Shown: positions 15,396 to 22,849, counted from the first letter of the stretch. The stretch is DNA of 36,248 nt from Chromatiales bacterium (GCA_027005735.1 JALTLF010000214.1:1-36248); one strand, 5' to 3'. The notes: generated by a model not told the origin, from the sequence alone. Program-made: numbers and translations.

Positions 15396-16984
15396 GTCGG
15401 CGTGGGCACATTGGATGGGTGATCCTCGCTCTGCTGCTCCTGCCGCTGGTGGTGGCCGCGGCGCCGGCACCGGATCCTGTACCGGATCCGGCACCGGATC
15501 CCGCCCTGCGCGTGACGCTCTCCGCGCCGCGGGTGGAACTGGGAAAGTCCTTCCAGCTTCGGGTTTCCGCCCCGGCCAACGCGCCTGCGCTCGCGGAACT
15601 GGATCTCGCGCCCCTGTCCCGTGACTTCGTGGTGGAGGAAAGGGAAGCCGCCGTGGATACCGCGACGGGGAGACAGACACTGCGCCTGCGCCTGTCCCCC
15701 ACCGCCACGGGCACCTTGCGCCTGCCGGCCCTGCAACTGGGTCCCCTGCACAGCGCGCCGATGGGCATCGAGGTGACGCCGGCGGTGGATCCCAAGGTCC
15801 GTGCACCCGTTTATGTGCGCACGCAGGTGGATACGCGAACGCCCTGGCAGGGCCAGCAGGTGCGCCTGCGCATGGAAATCACGGCGCCGGTGGCGATCCT
15901 CAAGCTGCAACGGGACGCGCCCGACATCCCGGGTGTCCGTCTGCTTCCCCTGCCCCGTTCCACCGAGGCCGTGATAGTGGACGGCCGCGCCATGACACGC
16001 CATGTCCTGCAATGGGCGCTGTTCGTCGATACACCCGGCACGCGGCGCCTGCGTCTGCCGGCGGTGGCCTATGTTCGCGACGGCATCGTCACGCACCGTT
16101 TCCATTTTCCCGACACGGTGTTCGAGGTGCACCCCCTGCCCATCTACGTGCCTCCCACCATGAACATCGGGCGCGTCAGCGTCGAGCACCTCGACGCCCT
16201 GCCCCGGCTGGGTTTCAGCCAGGAACTCATGGTCTGGCGCCTGCGCCTGCGTGGCGAGGGGGTACCGGCCGCCCGCCTGCCGGATGTCAGCGCCCTGCAC
16301 GGCGGCACGGACGCCATGCTGATCTACCCGCCGCGGGTACGGCGCCGCGACGAAGCCGCGCATGGGGGCCTGCGCGGCGAGGCGGTATTCGATGTCCCGT
16401 TCAAGGTGGTGCGCAGTGGCCTGGTGCGCAGCCCCGAGGTGGTGGTGCGCTATTTCGATCCGGTGCGCGGCGTGCTGGGTCAGAGCCGGCTGCCGTCGCG
16501 CCTCCACCTGTTCCTGCCACGCTGGCTGGCGTGGTCGCTCGCCGTGGTCCTGTTACCCATCCTCGCGCGACTGGCATGGCGGCTCGCCGCCCGACTGTGG
16601 CGGCGCTGGCGCAAGCTGGCCGAGTACACGAGGATCCTGCGAGCGCTCGCCGAGGCCGACAGTCCGCACGCGCTGCGTGCCTGTATCGCGCGCAGTGCCG
16701 CCGTGGAAGGCTGGCCCCCGGGTCTCAGCGTGCGTGGCTGGCATGGGCGCTGGCAGGCGACGTATGGCGCCGTCGTCCCGGCACCCATGGCGTCGTTCCA
16801 TGCCGCCCTGTACGGGGGCAAGGGTGGAGACGGCATCACGGAAGACATGCGGCAATGCCTGCAGGCATTGTTTCGATACCGCCGGCGACACCTGTGCGGC
16901 CTGGCCTGGGCACGGCGCGGCGGGATCAGCAGGGCAGGCGCAGGCAGAAGCAGGCGCCTCCGCCGGGATTGTTGTCCGCGGTGA
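15389..16984 (+). CDS. batD: BatD-like oxygen/aerotolerance-family membrane protein
   Basis: This is a 531-residue exported protein. The signal peptide covers about residues 1-25. It is followed by a Pro-Asp repeat (PDPVPDPAPDPA). The BatD region has beta-rich motifs (VRVTLSAPRVELGKSFQLRV-like start at about 41-58, APVYVRTQVDTRTPWQGQQVRLRMEI at about 138-163, FDVPFKVVRSGLVRSPEV). A membrane helix lies at about 380-400, before a cytoplasmic basic tail. It is the last gene of the moxR operon. Its 3' end overlaps the convergent histidine kinase gene by 59 bp (16926-16984), so the Arg-rich last 20 residues are constrained by, or derived from, the antisense gene. Confidence 0.85.
   Translation: MVSRRGHIGWVILALLLLPLVVAAAPAPDPVPDPAPDPALRVTLSAPRVELGKSFQLRVSAPANAPALAELDLAPLSRDFVVEEREAAVDTATGRQTLRLRLSPTATGTLRLPALQLGPLHSAPMGIEVTPAVDPKVRAPVYVRTQVDTRTPWQGQQVRLRMEITAPVAILKLQRDAPDIPGVRLLPLPRSTEAVIVDGRAMTRHVLQWALFVDTPGTRRLRLPAVAYVRDGIVTHRFHFPDTVFEVHPLPIYVPPTMNIGRVSVEHLDALPRLGFSQELMVWRLRLRGEGVPAARLPDVSALHGGTDAMLIYPPRVRRRDEAAHGGLRGEAVFDVPFKVVRSGLVRSPEVVVRYFDPVRGVLGQSRLPSRLHLFLPRWLAWSLAVVLLPILARLAWRLAARLWRRWRKLAEYTRILRALAEADSPHALRACIARSAAVEGWPPGLSVRGWHGRWQATYGAVVPAPMASFHAALYGGKGGDGITEDMRQCLQALFRYRRRHLCGLAWARRGGISRAGAGRSRRLRRDCCPR
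15470..15505 (+). repeat. Three tandem 12-bp units in batD
   Basis: Three consecutive 12-bp units begin CCGGATCC (15470, 15482 and 15494) and encode a Pro-Asp-Pro-Val/Ala/Ala repeat just after the signal peptide. The units differ at the last positions. Copy number could vary by slippage. Confidence 0.7.
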
Positions 16985-17978
16985 TGCGGCCCTGGTGCAA
17001 TTCGACGATGCGCCGGCTGAGCGAGAGGCCGATCCCCAGTCCTTTCTGGTGATGCAGGATATTGTCGACGCTGAACTCGGCGAACAGGGTGTTGAGGCGT
17101 TCGACCTCGATGCCCGGTCCCTGGTCGGAGACCGCGAGGACGTACTCTGCGCCCTCCACCCGGTCTTCCACTTCCACCACCGTCCCCTGCGGCGAATAGC
17201 GCAGGGCGTTTTCCAGCAGGCTCCACGCCGCCACGCGGAGGAGCTCGAAGCTGGCGGTGAAACAGGTCTCGGTGTTGCGCCGGAAGGTGACGTCCTCGCG
17301 GCGCCCGGGCGCCAGGCTGGCGAGTTTCTGTTCCAGCGAGCTCATGATGTCGTTGCTGTAGACCGGGTGTTGCTCCCAGGCAGTCTCGGAGCTCAGCTCG
17401 CTGAGCATCAGCACGCGGGCGATCTTTTCTTCCATGAGCAGACTCGCCTCGCGCACCGCGGCGATCATCTCGCGACTGGCCTCGGGCAAGTCGGGTTCGG
17501 CGGCAATCATGGAGGCATAGGAGGAGATGGCATTGAGCGGAGTACTGGTCTCGTGGGTGATCAGGGAGCGGAACTGCCGCTTGAGTTCCTCCACCTCGCT
17601 GTCCGCCCGGAAGCGCGACAGGACGGTGAGCCACGCGCACAGCTCCGCGGCATCGATCCCCGCAGCGATGATCTGCGCCACGCCCTGTTCATGGAGCCGG
17701 ATACGTGTGGCGGCATCAGCGGTATCGTCGCTGAGGACGACGATCTTCATGCTGTCGAGACCGTCTTCACGGCGCAGCGCCTCGATGGTCTCTGCGAGTT
17801 GCTCATCGAGTTCCGCGACCCGCAGGAGGAGGATCCCGGGGCGCAACTGCCTTACCCTGTCCGGGAGATCAGCGTCGAATGCGCAGTGGCGCAGGGTAAA
17901 GGCCTCGCCGAGGCGCGCGGTGAGCGAGGCAGTGGCGATTCCTTCGCGGGTGGCGAGCAGTAGCCGTGTGTTTTCCAT
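16926..17978 (-). CDS. Soluble histidine kinase with degenerate N-terminal receiver
   Basis: This is a 350-residue cytoplasmic kinase with no membrane helix. Residues about 4-120 look like a CheY-type alternating beta-alpha fold, but the expected phospho-acceptor position after the third strand is R53 (GILLLRVAEL), so it is probably a pseudo-receiver. A HisKA domain has phospho-acceptor H142 in ITHETSTPLN. HATPase_c has the N box SLLENALRYSP (253-263), G1 DQGPGI (285-290) and G2 KGLGIGLSLSRRIVELH (312-328). Its ATG shares a base with the stop of an upstream leader frame (TGATG), and AGGGAAGG lies about 6 nt ahead. The 3' end runs into batD. No cognate regulator is adjacent. Confidence 0.88.
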   Translation of the reverse strand: MENTRLLLATREGIATASLTARLGEAFTLRHCAFDADLPDRVRQLRPGILLLRVAELDEQLAETIEALRREDGLDSMKIVVLSDDTADAATRIRLHEQGVAQIIAAGIDAAELCAWLTVLSRFRADSEVEELKRQFRSLITHETSTPLNAISSYASMIAAEPDLPEASREMIAAVREASLLMEEKIARVLMLSELSSETAWEQHPVYSNDIMSSLEQKLASLAPGRREDVTFRRNTETCFTASFELLRVAAWSLLENALRYSPQGTVVEVEDRVEGAEYVLAVSDQGPGIEVERLNTLFAEFSVDNILHHQKGLGIGLSLSRRIVELHQGRITADNNPGGGACFCLRLPC

Positions 17979-18043
17979 CAGGTGCCTTCCCTGGTCGTGG
18001 TGTGACGTGCTGACGGGACGTCAGTGACGAGGCTGGAGAGCAT
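17978..18043 (-). CDS. Putative 21-codon leader ORF coupled to the histidine kinase
   Basis: A short frame starts with ATG at 18043 behind a strong AAGGGAGG (3-nt spacer, somewhat short). It encodes 21 residues starting MLSSLVTDVP, rich in Ser and Thr. It stops with TGA whose A is the first base of the kinase ATG (TGATG). It lies just downstream of a good -10, so it would be the first frame on the kinase mRNA. The arrangement suggests translational coupling. It may be chance, since 21 codons is short. Confidence 0.4.
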   Translation of the reverse strand: MLSSLVTDVPSARHTTTREGT

Positions 18044-18065
18044 TGTCCTCCCTTTTCGCTAAAGT

Positions 18066-18095
18066 AATATATAAAGTGTGTCTCCTGCCTGTCTT
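18066..18095 (-). promoter_or_regulatory. Putative promoter of the leader ORF and histidine kinase
   Basis: On the minus strand AAGACA (18095-18090, 4 of 6) is separated by 18 bp from TATATT (18071-18066, 5 of 6). Transcription would start near 18059. That is 16 nt ahead of the leader ATG and inside an A/T-rich patch that is unusual for this GC-rich region. Confidence 0.5.
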
Positions 18096-18135
18096 TTCGG
18101 CATCCCGCCACGGTTCTTTACCGCGGAAAACGGCA

Positions 18136-18813
18136 TCAGTCTGGCGGACCAGAGGCCAGGCGGTGCGCCTGGCGCGTGGTCTCCGGCAGCCGGTAGCGCG
18201 TCAGGCACTGCATGACGATGCGGCGGCAGCTTTCGTGCCCGATGCGATGGCCGGGCGAGACGAACAGGGGTTTGACGCGGCGGCGGGTGCGCAGCACCCA
18301 GCCCAGTTGTTCGTCGCCATCCATGAGCGGGCTGGCCTCACCCTTTTCCTCACCCGGTTCAGTATAGTCGCCGCACAGGCGGGACTTGGCCACGCCGATG
18401 GCAGGCAGATCGGTGAGCACGCCCAGGTGGCAGGCGATGCCGAAGCGCCGTGGGTGGGCGATGCCCTGTCCGTCACACAGCAGCATGTCCGGGGCCTGCG
18501 CCAGCCGTCGCAGGGCATCGATAAGGGCGGGGATCTCGCGAAAGGACAGATAGCCGGGAATGTAGGGGAAACGGGTTTCCCGCCGGGCGATGGCATGTTC
18601 CACCAGTTCCAGCCCGGGGAAGGACAACACGGCCACCGCCGCGCGGGTGATGGTGTTGTTTGCCTCGAAGCCGACGTCCACGCCGGCGATCCGGCGCAAC
18701 TTGCCAAACGCGTCCTTTATCCTTACTCTCTGTTTCAACGATTCCTGAATGCGACGCGCGTCCTGAACCTTCAGGTCGTCCCATTCATGGCCGATACGCT
18801 GTGGTGGCCACAT
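18136..18813 (-). CDS. nfi: Endonuclease V (deoxyinosine 3' endonuclease)
   Basis: This 225-residue DNA repair enzyme nicks DNA next to deoxyinosine, the product of adenine deamination. The family motifs are in order: RIAGVDVGF (D46), FPYIPGYLSFREIP (E93), LLCDGQGIAHPRRFGIACHLGV (D114) and IGVAKSRL. The three acidic residues match the E. coli Nfi triad D35, E89 and D110. The length is close to E. coli Nfi (223). The frame is open back to 18954, but those 47 residues have no family character. ATG 18813 (MWPPQRIGHEW) fits the family start and avoids the divergent cytochrome promoter region. The gene stands between the kinase (158 bp away) and the cytochrome gene. Confidence 0.92.
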   Translation of the reverse strand: MWPPQRIGHEWDDLKVQDARRIQESLKQRVRIKDAFGKLRRIAGVDVGFEANNTITRAAVAVLSFPGLELVEHAIARRETRFPYIPGYLSFREIPALIDALRRLAQAPDMLLCDGQGIAHPRRFGIACHLGVLTDLPAIGVAKSRLCGDYTEPGEEKGEASPLMDGDEQLGWVLRTRRRVKPLFVSPGHRIGHESCRRIVMQCLTRYRLPETTRQAHRLASGPPD

Positions 18814-18832
18814 CGGTGGCGTCTCCCGGTAA

Positions 18833-18853
18833 ACTGGTAGCCAGACTGGTAGC
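18833..18853 (+). repeat. 9-bp direct repeat in the nfi/cytochrome divergent gap
   Basis: ACTGGTAGC occurs twice with a 3-bp spacer (18833-18841 and 18845-18853), a 12-bp period. A third GGTAG follows at 18857-18861. It fills the 53-bp gap just ahead of the cytochrome ATG and could be an activator site or chance. Confidence 0.4.
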
Positions 18854-18866
18854 AAGGGTAGTCTGC

Positions 18867-19913
18867 ATGCGAGTAGTTCAATATAGCCTCTCCCTCCTGC
18901 TGATGATATGGCTGGTCTTGCCGGCATGGGCCGCGGAACCTGATGGCCGCACACTCTACGAGGAAAATTGTGCCGCCTGTCATGGCCTGCGCGGCTTTGG
19001 CGGCGTGGGCGTGCCCCTCGCGCTGGAGGGCTTCCAGCGCGTGGTGACCGACGAGTACCTGAGGAAAACCATCAGGCTGGGTCGCCCGGGCCGCGTCATG
19101 CCCGCCTTCACGCGCCTGTCCGACGACGAGGTCCATGCCATCATCGCTTACGTGCGCAGCTGGAACAATATCCCCTCGCCGGTCTACAGCGATACCCCTG
19201 TCCGCGGTGATGCCGCCCACGGCAAGCAGCTGTTCGCCAGACACTGCGCCGCCTGCCACGGCCCCGAGGGGATCGGCGGCAAGGGCACCGGCGTGACCTT
19301 TTCCCGTCCCCGCGAGGCCCCGCTGATCGCACCGGCGCTCAACAACGCGGGTTTCCTCGCCGCCGCCTCCGATGCCATTCTGCGCCAGACCCTGCTCAAC
19401 GGGCGGCGCGGCACGCCCATGCCGTCGGCCAGGGAGCTTGGCCTGTCGGATCAGGATATCAACGACGTGGTGGCCTACCTGCGCACCCTCGGCAAGGGCA
19501 CGCCCGAGCTGACCGACTGGGAGACCGAGCCCACCTATCTCGTCGTGGAGACCGACATTCCCATCGAACAGGCGGTGGAGAACGTCAAGCGGGCCGTGCT
19601 GGGGGTCAATTTCCGCCTCATCCGTATTCAGTACCTCAACCAGGGCCTGGTGCCGGCGGGCAAGGAGAACAGGCAACAGGTCATTGTCTATTTTTGCAAT
19701 TTCGATTTTCTCTACGAGGCCCTGGCCATCGATCCGCGCGTTGGCATTTACCTGCCCTGCCGGATCACCCTCGTCCGTGAGGGGGGCGTGACGCGCATCA
19801 TGGCGGTCAACCCCAAGCGTATCAGCCGGATCTTCAACAACCGTGAATTGATCCGCGCCTGCGGCGAAATGAAGGAAATCTACGAACAGATCCTCGACGA
19901 GGCCTCGCTATGA
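18867..19913 (+). CDS. Secreted dihaem cytochrome c fused to a DUF302 domain
   Basis: This 348-residue periplasmic protein has a signal peptide at about residues 1-23 (LLLMIWLVLPAWAA). The first cytochrome c domain has CAACH (35-39) with a likely Met ligand in GRVMPAF. The second has CAACH (127-131) with GTPMPSA as likely Met ligand. The C-terminal domain (about 222-348) matches the DUF302 pattern (YLVVETDIPIEQAVENVKRAV, VIVYFCNFDFLYEAL, DPRVGIYLPCRITLV). The cytochrome parts suggest electron transfer; the role of DUF302 is unknown. ATG 18867 precedes the signal peptide, and AAGGG lies about 9 nt upstream. The stop overlaps the next gene as ATGA, and that gene also encodes DUF302. Confidence 0.88.
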   Translation: MRVVQYSLSLLLMIWLVLPAWAAEPDGRTLYEENCAACHGLRGFGGVGVPLALEGFQRVVTDEYLRKTIRLGRPGRVMPAFTRLSDDEVHAIIAYVRSWNNIPSPVYSDTPVRGDAAHGKQLFARHCAACHGPEGIGGKGTGVTFSRPREAPLIAPALNNAGFLAAASDAILRQTLLNGRRGTPMPSARELGLSDQDINDVVAYLRTLGKGTPELTDWETEPTYLVVETDIPIEQAVENVKRAVLGVNFRLIRIQYLNQGLVPAGKENRQQVIVYFCNFDFLYEALAIDPRVGIYLPCRITLVREGGVTRIMAVNPKRISRIFNNRELIRACGEMKEIYEQILDEASL

Positions 19914-20377
19914 AAGGTATCGGGAAAGGGCGTGGTAGCCTGCTGCTCGTTCTCCTGCTGGGCCTGGCGTGCCTCACGGCGCAGGCCGACGATCTCATCA
20001 TGGTACGTTCGGCACAGGATTTTCCCGAGACCATGCTGGCCCTGCAGGAGGCCATCAAGGCCGAGGGCTACCAGATCGCCCGCGTGCAACGCGTGGACAT
20101 CGGCCTCACGCGGCGCGGCTTCAAGACCGACAAGTACCGCGTGGTCTTTTTCGGCCGCAACGAGGAAATCAGCCGTTTGATCCGGCAGCAACCGGAACTG
20201 GCGCCCTACCTGCCACTGAAGATCTCCATTTTTGCCGAGGGCAGCGAAACCCTGGTGGTGACCATGAACCCGCTGATCCTGGCGGAGTTGTATCCCGACT
20301 CCCCCGCCAGGCCGGTCTTCCGGCGCTGGGCGCAGGACGTACAGCGGATCCTGCGACGCATCCGGGTCGCGCAGTAA
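19910..20377 (+). CDS. Secreted DUF302-domain protein
   Basis: This 155-residue protein has a signal peptide at about residues 1-26 (LLLVLLLGLACLTAQA, cleaved before DD). One DUF302-like domain follows (about 27-130: MVRSAQDFPETMLALQEAIKAEGYQI, VVFFGRNEEISRLI, PELAPYLPLKISIF). It resembles the tail of the preceding cytochrome fusion, although the CN and LPC cysteines are replaced (FGRN and LPLK). The start overlaps the cytochrome stop by 4 bp (ATGA), so the two are almost certainly translated together and may act as partners in the periplasm. The DUF302 call is by motif reading; the function is unknown. Confidence 0.8.
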   Translation: MKGIGKGRGSLLLVLLLGLACLTAQADDLIMVRSAQDFPETMLALQEAIKAEGYQIARVQRVDIGLTRRGFKTDKYRVVFFGRNEEISRLIRQQPELAPYLPLKISIFAEGSETLVVTMNPLILAELYPDSPARPVFRRWAQDVQRILRRIRVAQ

Positions 20378-20436
20378 ACCGATAACTCACTGTAATACAA
20401 GGGTATTTTTGCCTGTTCCCACTCTTTCCGGCAGCC

Positions 20437-20450
20437 TTGATCCAGGTCAA
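20437..20450 (+). promoter_or_regulatory. FNR box upstream of hemN
   Basis: TTGATCCAGGTCAA matches the FNR/ANR consensus (TTGAT, 4 bp, ATCAA) at 9 of 10 positions. Its centre (20443.5) is 41.5 bp from a predicted start near 20485. TAGTAT (20473-20478) sits in the -10 position. This is the class II activator layout, so hemN should be induced at low oxygen by an FNR-type protein such as the one encoded at 21920-22684. Confidence 0.8.
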
Positions 20451-20480
20451 GGCCATTTTCTTCCTTCATCATTAGTATCC

Positions 20481-20499
20481 CCGTGGAAATAAACCACGG
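20481..20499 (+). promoter_or_regulatory. Hairpin over the hemN 5' leader
   Basis: CCGTGG-AAATAAA-CCACGG is a perfect 6-bp stem with a 7-nt loop. Its 3' arm touches the GGA (20498-20500) that serves as the likely ribosome-binding site for the ATG at 20510. It might limit translation or be an additional operator near the predicted transcription start. Confidence 0.35.
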
Positions 20500-20509
20500 A
20501 TGTTGCACC

Positions 20510-21904
20510 ATGGATCAGACTGTCGAATTCGATCGCGAGTTGCTCGAGCGCTACAACGCCACCGGACCCCGCTACACCTCCTATCCCACGGCGAACCGTT
20601 TTCACGATGCCTTCGGTGCCGAGGAACTGGCGCGCAGCGCACGCTGGTCCAACGAGGATCTGATCCCCAATCCCCTCTCGCTGTATGTCCATATCCCCTT
20701 CTGCGAGACGGTCTGTTTCTATTGCGGTTGCAACAAGATCCCGACGAAGGACCACAGCAAGTCCGTGCCCTACCTGGAGGCCCTGCACAAGGAGGCGGCC
20801 CTGCTGGAAGATTTCTTCGACATGGACCGGCGCGTGGAGCAGATGCACTGGGGTGGCGGGACCCCCACCTTTCTCGGTACCCGGCAGATGAAGGAGCTGA
20901 TGTTCTTTATTCGCAGCAACTTCAACCTGCGTGACGATGACAGGGGCGAGTATTCCATCGAGATCGATCCCCGCGATGCCGATGAGGCCATGATCGCCAT
21001 GCTGCGCGAAATCGGCTTCAACCGCCTGAGCTTCGGTATCCAGGACTTCAACGAGAAGGTGCAGGAGGCGGTCAATCGTGTTCAACCGCTGGAGCAGACC
21101 ATGAACGCGTATAAGGCGGCGCGCGAGCACGGTTTCCACTCGGTGAATTTCGACCTCATCTATGGCCTGCCCTTCCAGAGCATGGACAGTTTCGGCACCA
21201 CGGTGGAGATGGTCATCGATGCCCGCCCCGATCGCATCGCGGTGTTCAACTACGCCCACCTGCCCCACCTGTTCAAACCCCAGCGCCGCATCAACGAAGC
21301 CGATCTGCCACCGCCCGAGGAGAAGCTGGGTATTCTGCAACAGACCATCGAGCAGCTGACTGCTGCCGGCTATGTCTATATTGGTCTCGATCACTTCGCC
21401 CTGCCGGAGGACGAACTGGCGCAGGCGCAGTTGAACGGCACCCTGTACCGCAACTTCCAGGGCTTTTCCGCCCATTCCGAATGTGATCTCATCGCGCTGG
21501 GGGTCTCCTCTATCGGCAAGGTGGGCGACTGTTACTACCAGAACGAGCGTTCCATCGACGCCTACTATGCCGCCCTCGAGCGCGGCCAGTTGCCGGTGGC
21601 GCGTGGCGTGCAACTCACCGCCGACGACATCATCCGCCGAGACGTGATCAATTCCCTGATCTGCTATTCGCACCTGGACTTCGCCAGGATGGAAGAAAAG
21701 TACGGGCTGGAATTCGAAGACTATTTCGCCGAGGAACTGGAACGCCTGAAAGAACCGCTGGTGGACGGACTGGTTTCCCTGCAGGACAGGGTGATCACCG
21801 TCAATCCGCGCGGCAAGCTGCTGGTGCGCAACGTCGCCATGATCTTCGATCTCTACCTGCGTGATGCCGGCGATACGGTCACCCGCTTCTCACGGGTGAT
21901 CTGA
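20510..21904 (+). CDS. hemN: Oxygen-independent coproporphyrinogen III dehydrogenase
   Basis: This 464-residue cytoplasmic radical-SAM enzyme converts coproporphyrinogen III to protoporphyrinogen IX in haem synthesis without oxygen. The N-terminus LLERYNATGPRYTSYPTA matches HemN. The iron-sulfur cluster motif is C65, C69, C72 with C74 (CETVCFYCGC), as in E. coli HemN. SAM-binding WGGGTPTFL and RLSFGIQDFNEKVQEAVNR follow. The C-terminal HemN domain has GFSAHSECDLIALGVSSIG and a winged-helix tail. I chose ATG 20510 because family proteins begin close to it; the frame opens from GTG 20483, inside the leader hairpin. It supplies haem for anaerobic cytochromes, converges on fnr, and has an FNR box upstream. 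Confidence 0.96.
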   Translation: MDQTVEFDRELLERYNATGPRYTSYPTANRFHDAFGAEELARSARWSNEDLIPNPLSLYVHIPFCETVCFYCGCNKIPTKDHSKSVPYLEALHKEAALLEDFFDMDRRVEQMHWGGGTPTFLGTRQMKELMFFIRSNFNLRDDDRGEYSIEIDPRDADEAMIAMLREIGFNRLSFGIQDFNEKVQEAVNRVQPLEQTMNAYKAAREHGFHSVNFDLIYGLPFQSMDSFGTTVEMVIDARPDRIAVFNYAHLPHLFKPQRRINEADLPPPEEKLGILQQTIEQLTAAGYVYIGLDHFALPEDELAQAQLNGTLYRNFQGFSAHSECDLIALGVSSIGKVGDCYYQNERSIDAYYAALERGQLPVARGVQLTADDIIRRDVINSLICYSHLDFARMEEKYGLEFEDYFAEELERLKEPLVDGLVSLQDRVITVNPRGKLLVRNVAMIFDLYLRDAGDTVTRFSRVI

Positions 21905-21919
21905 ACGCCGAAGCGCCGC

Positions 21920-22684
21920 TCAGCTGTCGGAGATCATGTCCTTGATGTGCTGGCAGTTGATGCCGGCATATTCCGCCAGCGCCACCAGCTTGCTCATGTC
22001 GCGGATGGTGACGAGGCGGCGGTGGACTTCGAGGATGCCGTCTTCCTGGAAGCGCGTGAACAGGCGACTCACGGTTTCCACCGCCAGCCCCAGGTAATTG
22101 GCAATATCGTGGCGGGACATGCTCAGGTTGAACTCGTTGGGCGAGAAACCCCGCGTGCGAAAACGGCAGGAGAGATTGAGCAGGAAGGCGGCGAGGCGCA
22201 CGTCCGCCATCTTCTTGCCCAGCATGAGCAGCATCTCGTGCTCGGAACCGATCTCCTTGCTCACCAGGCTCATGAACTGGTGGTTGAGGCCGGGGATCTG
22301 GTGACACAGCTCCTGCATGTTCTGGTAGGGCAATTCACACACCGTGGTGGTCTCCAGCGCCACCGCCGAACAACTGTGCGTATCATGCTCCATGGCGTCG
22401 AGACCGAGGAGTTCGCCGGGCATGTGGAAGCCGACGATCTGCTCTTCCCCGGAAGGCGTCGGCAGGAAAACCTTCACCGAGCCGGAGCGCACGGCATACA
22501 GCGAGCGAAACGGCTGGCCGACCTGAAAGAGAAATTCCCCCTTCTTGATGGGCCGCTTGCGCTGCACGATGTCGTCCAGCCGCACCATTTCCGAATCGTC
22601 CAGACTGCGCGGCAGGCAAAGCTCGGAGAGACTGCAGGCCTGGCAGGTGGTCTTGAGCGACTTGAGGTTGACGATCTGGTTCAT
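21920..22684 (-). CDS. fnr: FNR/ANR-type oxygen-sensing transcriptional regulator
   Basis: This 254-residue regulator holds an oxygen-labile [4Fe-4S] cluster. The ligands are C14, C17, C23 and C116; the spacing (3, 6, 93) equals that of E. coli FNR C20, C23, C29 and C122. A cyclic-nucleotide-binding-type beta roll covers about residues 45-130, then a dimer helix. The Crp-type HTH has SRHDIANYLGLAVETVSRLFTRFQ (about 190-213) with the ExxSR recognition motif that reads TTGAT. It converges on hemN with a 15-bp gap. Its leader (from 22685) contains the palindrome CCCGCCGGCGGG (22727-22738). The Shine-Dalgarno is poor. FNR versus the Pseudomonas name ANR is only nomenclature. Confidence 0.96.
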   Translation of the reverse strand: MNQIVNLKSLKTTCQACSLSELCLPRSLDDSEMVRLDDIVQRKRPIKKGEFLFQVGQPFRSLYAVRSGSVKVFLPTPSGEEQIVGFHMPGELLGLDAMEHDTHSCSAVALETTTVCELPYQNMQELCHQIPGLNHQFMSLVSKEIGSEHEMLLMLGKKMADVRLAAFLLNLSCRFRTRGFSPNEFNLSMSRHDIANYLGLAVETVSRLFTRFQEDGILEVHRRLVTIRDMSKLVALAEYAGINCQHIKDMISDS

Positions 22685-22783
22685 GGAATGCTTGTATTTT
22701 TGTGTGCGGACCCGTGACTACTTTGCCCCGCCGGCGGGACGCGGTCAACCCGTGCTTCTGTACACATGACGCTTGACTTGCAT

Positions 22784-22806
22784 GGATTTAATACCCATAT
22801 AAATCC
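22784..22806. promoter_or_regulatory. 7-bp inverted repeat between fnr and the host-attachment gene
   Basis: GGATTTA and TAAATCC form a perfect inverted repeat with a 9-bp centre. On the plus strand TTGACT (22773-22778) and TATAAA (22798-22803, 19-bp spacer) flank the left arm. On the minus strand TTGCCC and TATTAA, 16 bp apart, form a possible fnr promoter over the same bases. A regulator bound here would affect both divergent genes. Confidence 0.4.
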
Positions 22807-22849
22807 TGAGGGCAAAATCTGGACTAAGCTGCAGGGTAAGCCGGGCCCC

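Noticed and set aside
13488-15806. Long minus-strand open frame (about 770 codons) opposite the VWA-TPR gene
   Set aside because: Antisense artefact of high GC content: Arg/Pro/Gly-rich, no motifs, and the plus strand carries intact VWA and TPR domains.
18660-18866. Upstream extension of the cytochrome c gene
   Set aside because: It overlaps the nfi coding region and places 69 Arg/Pro-rich residues before an obvious signal peptide.
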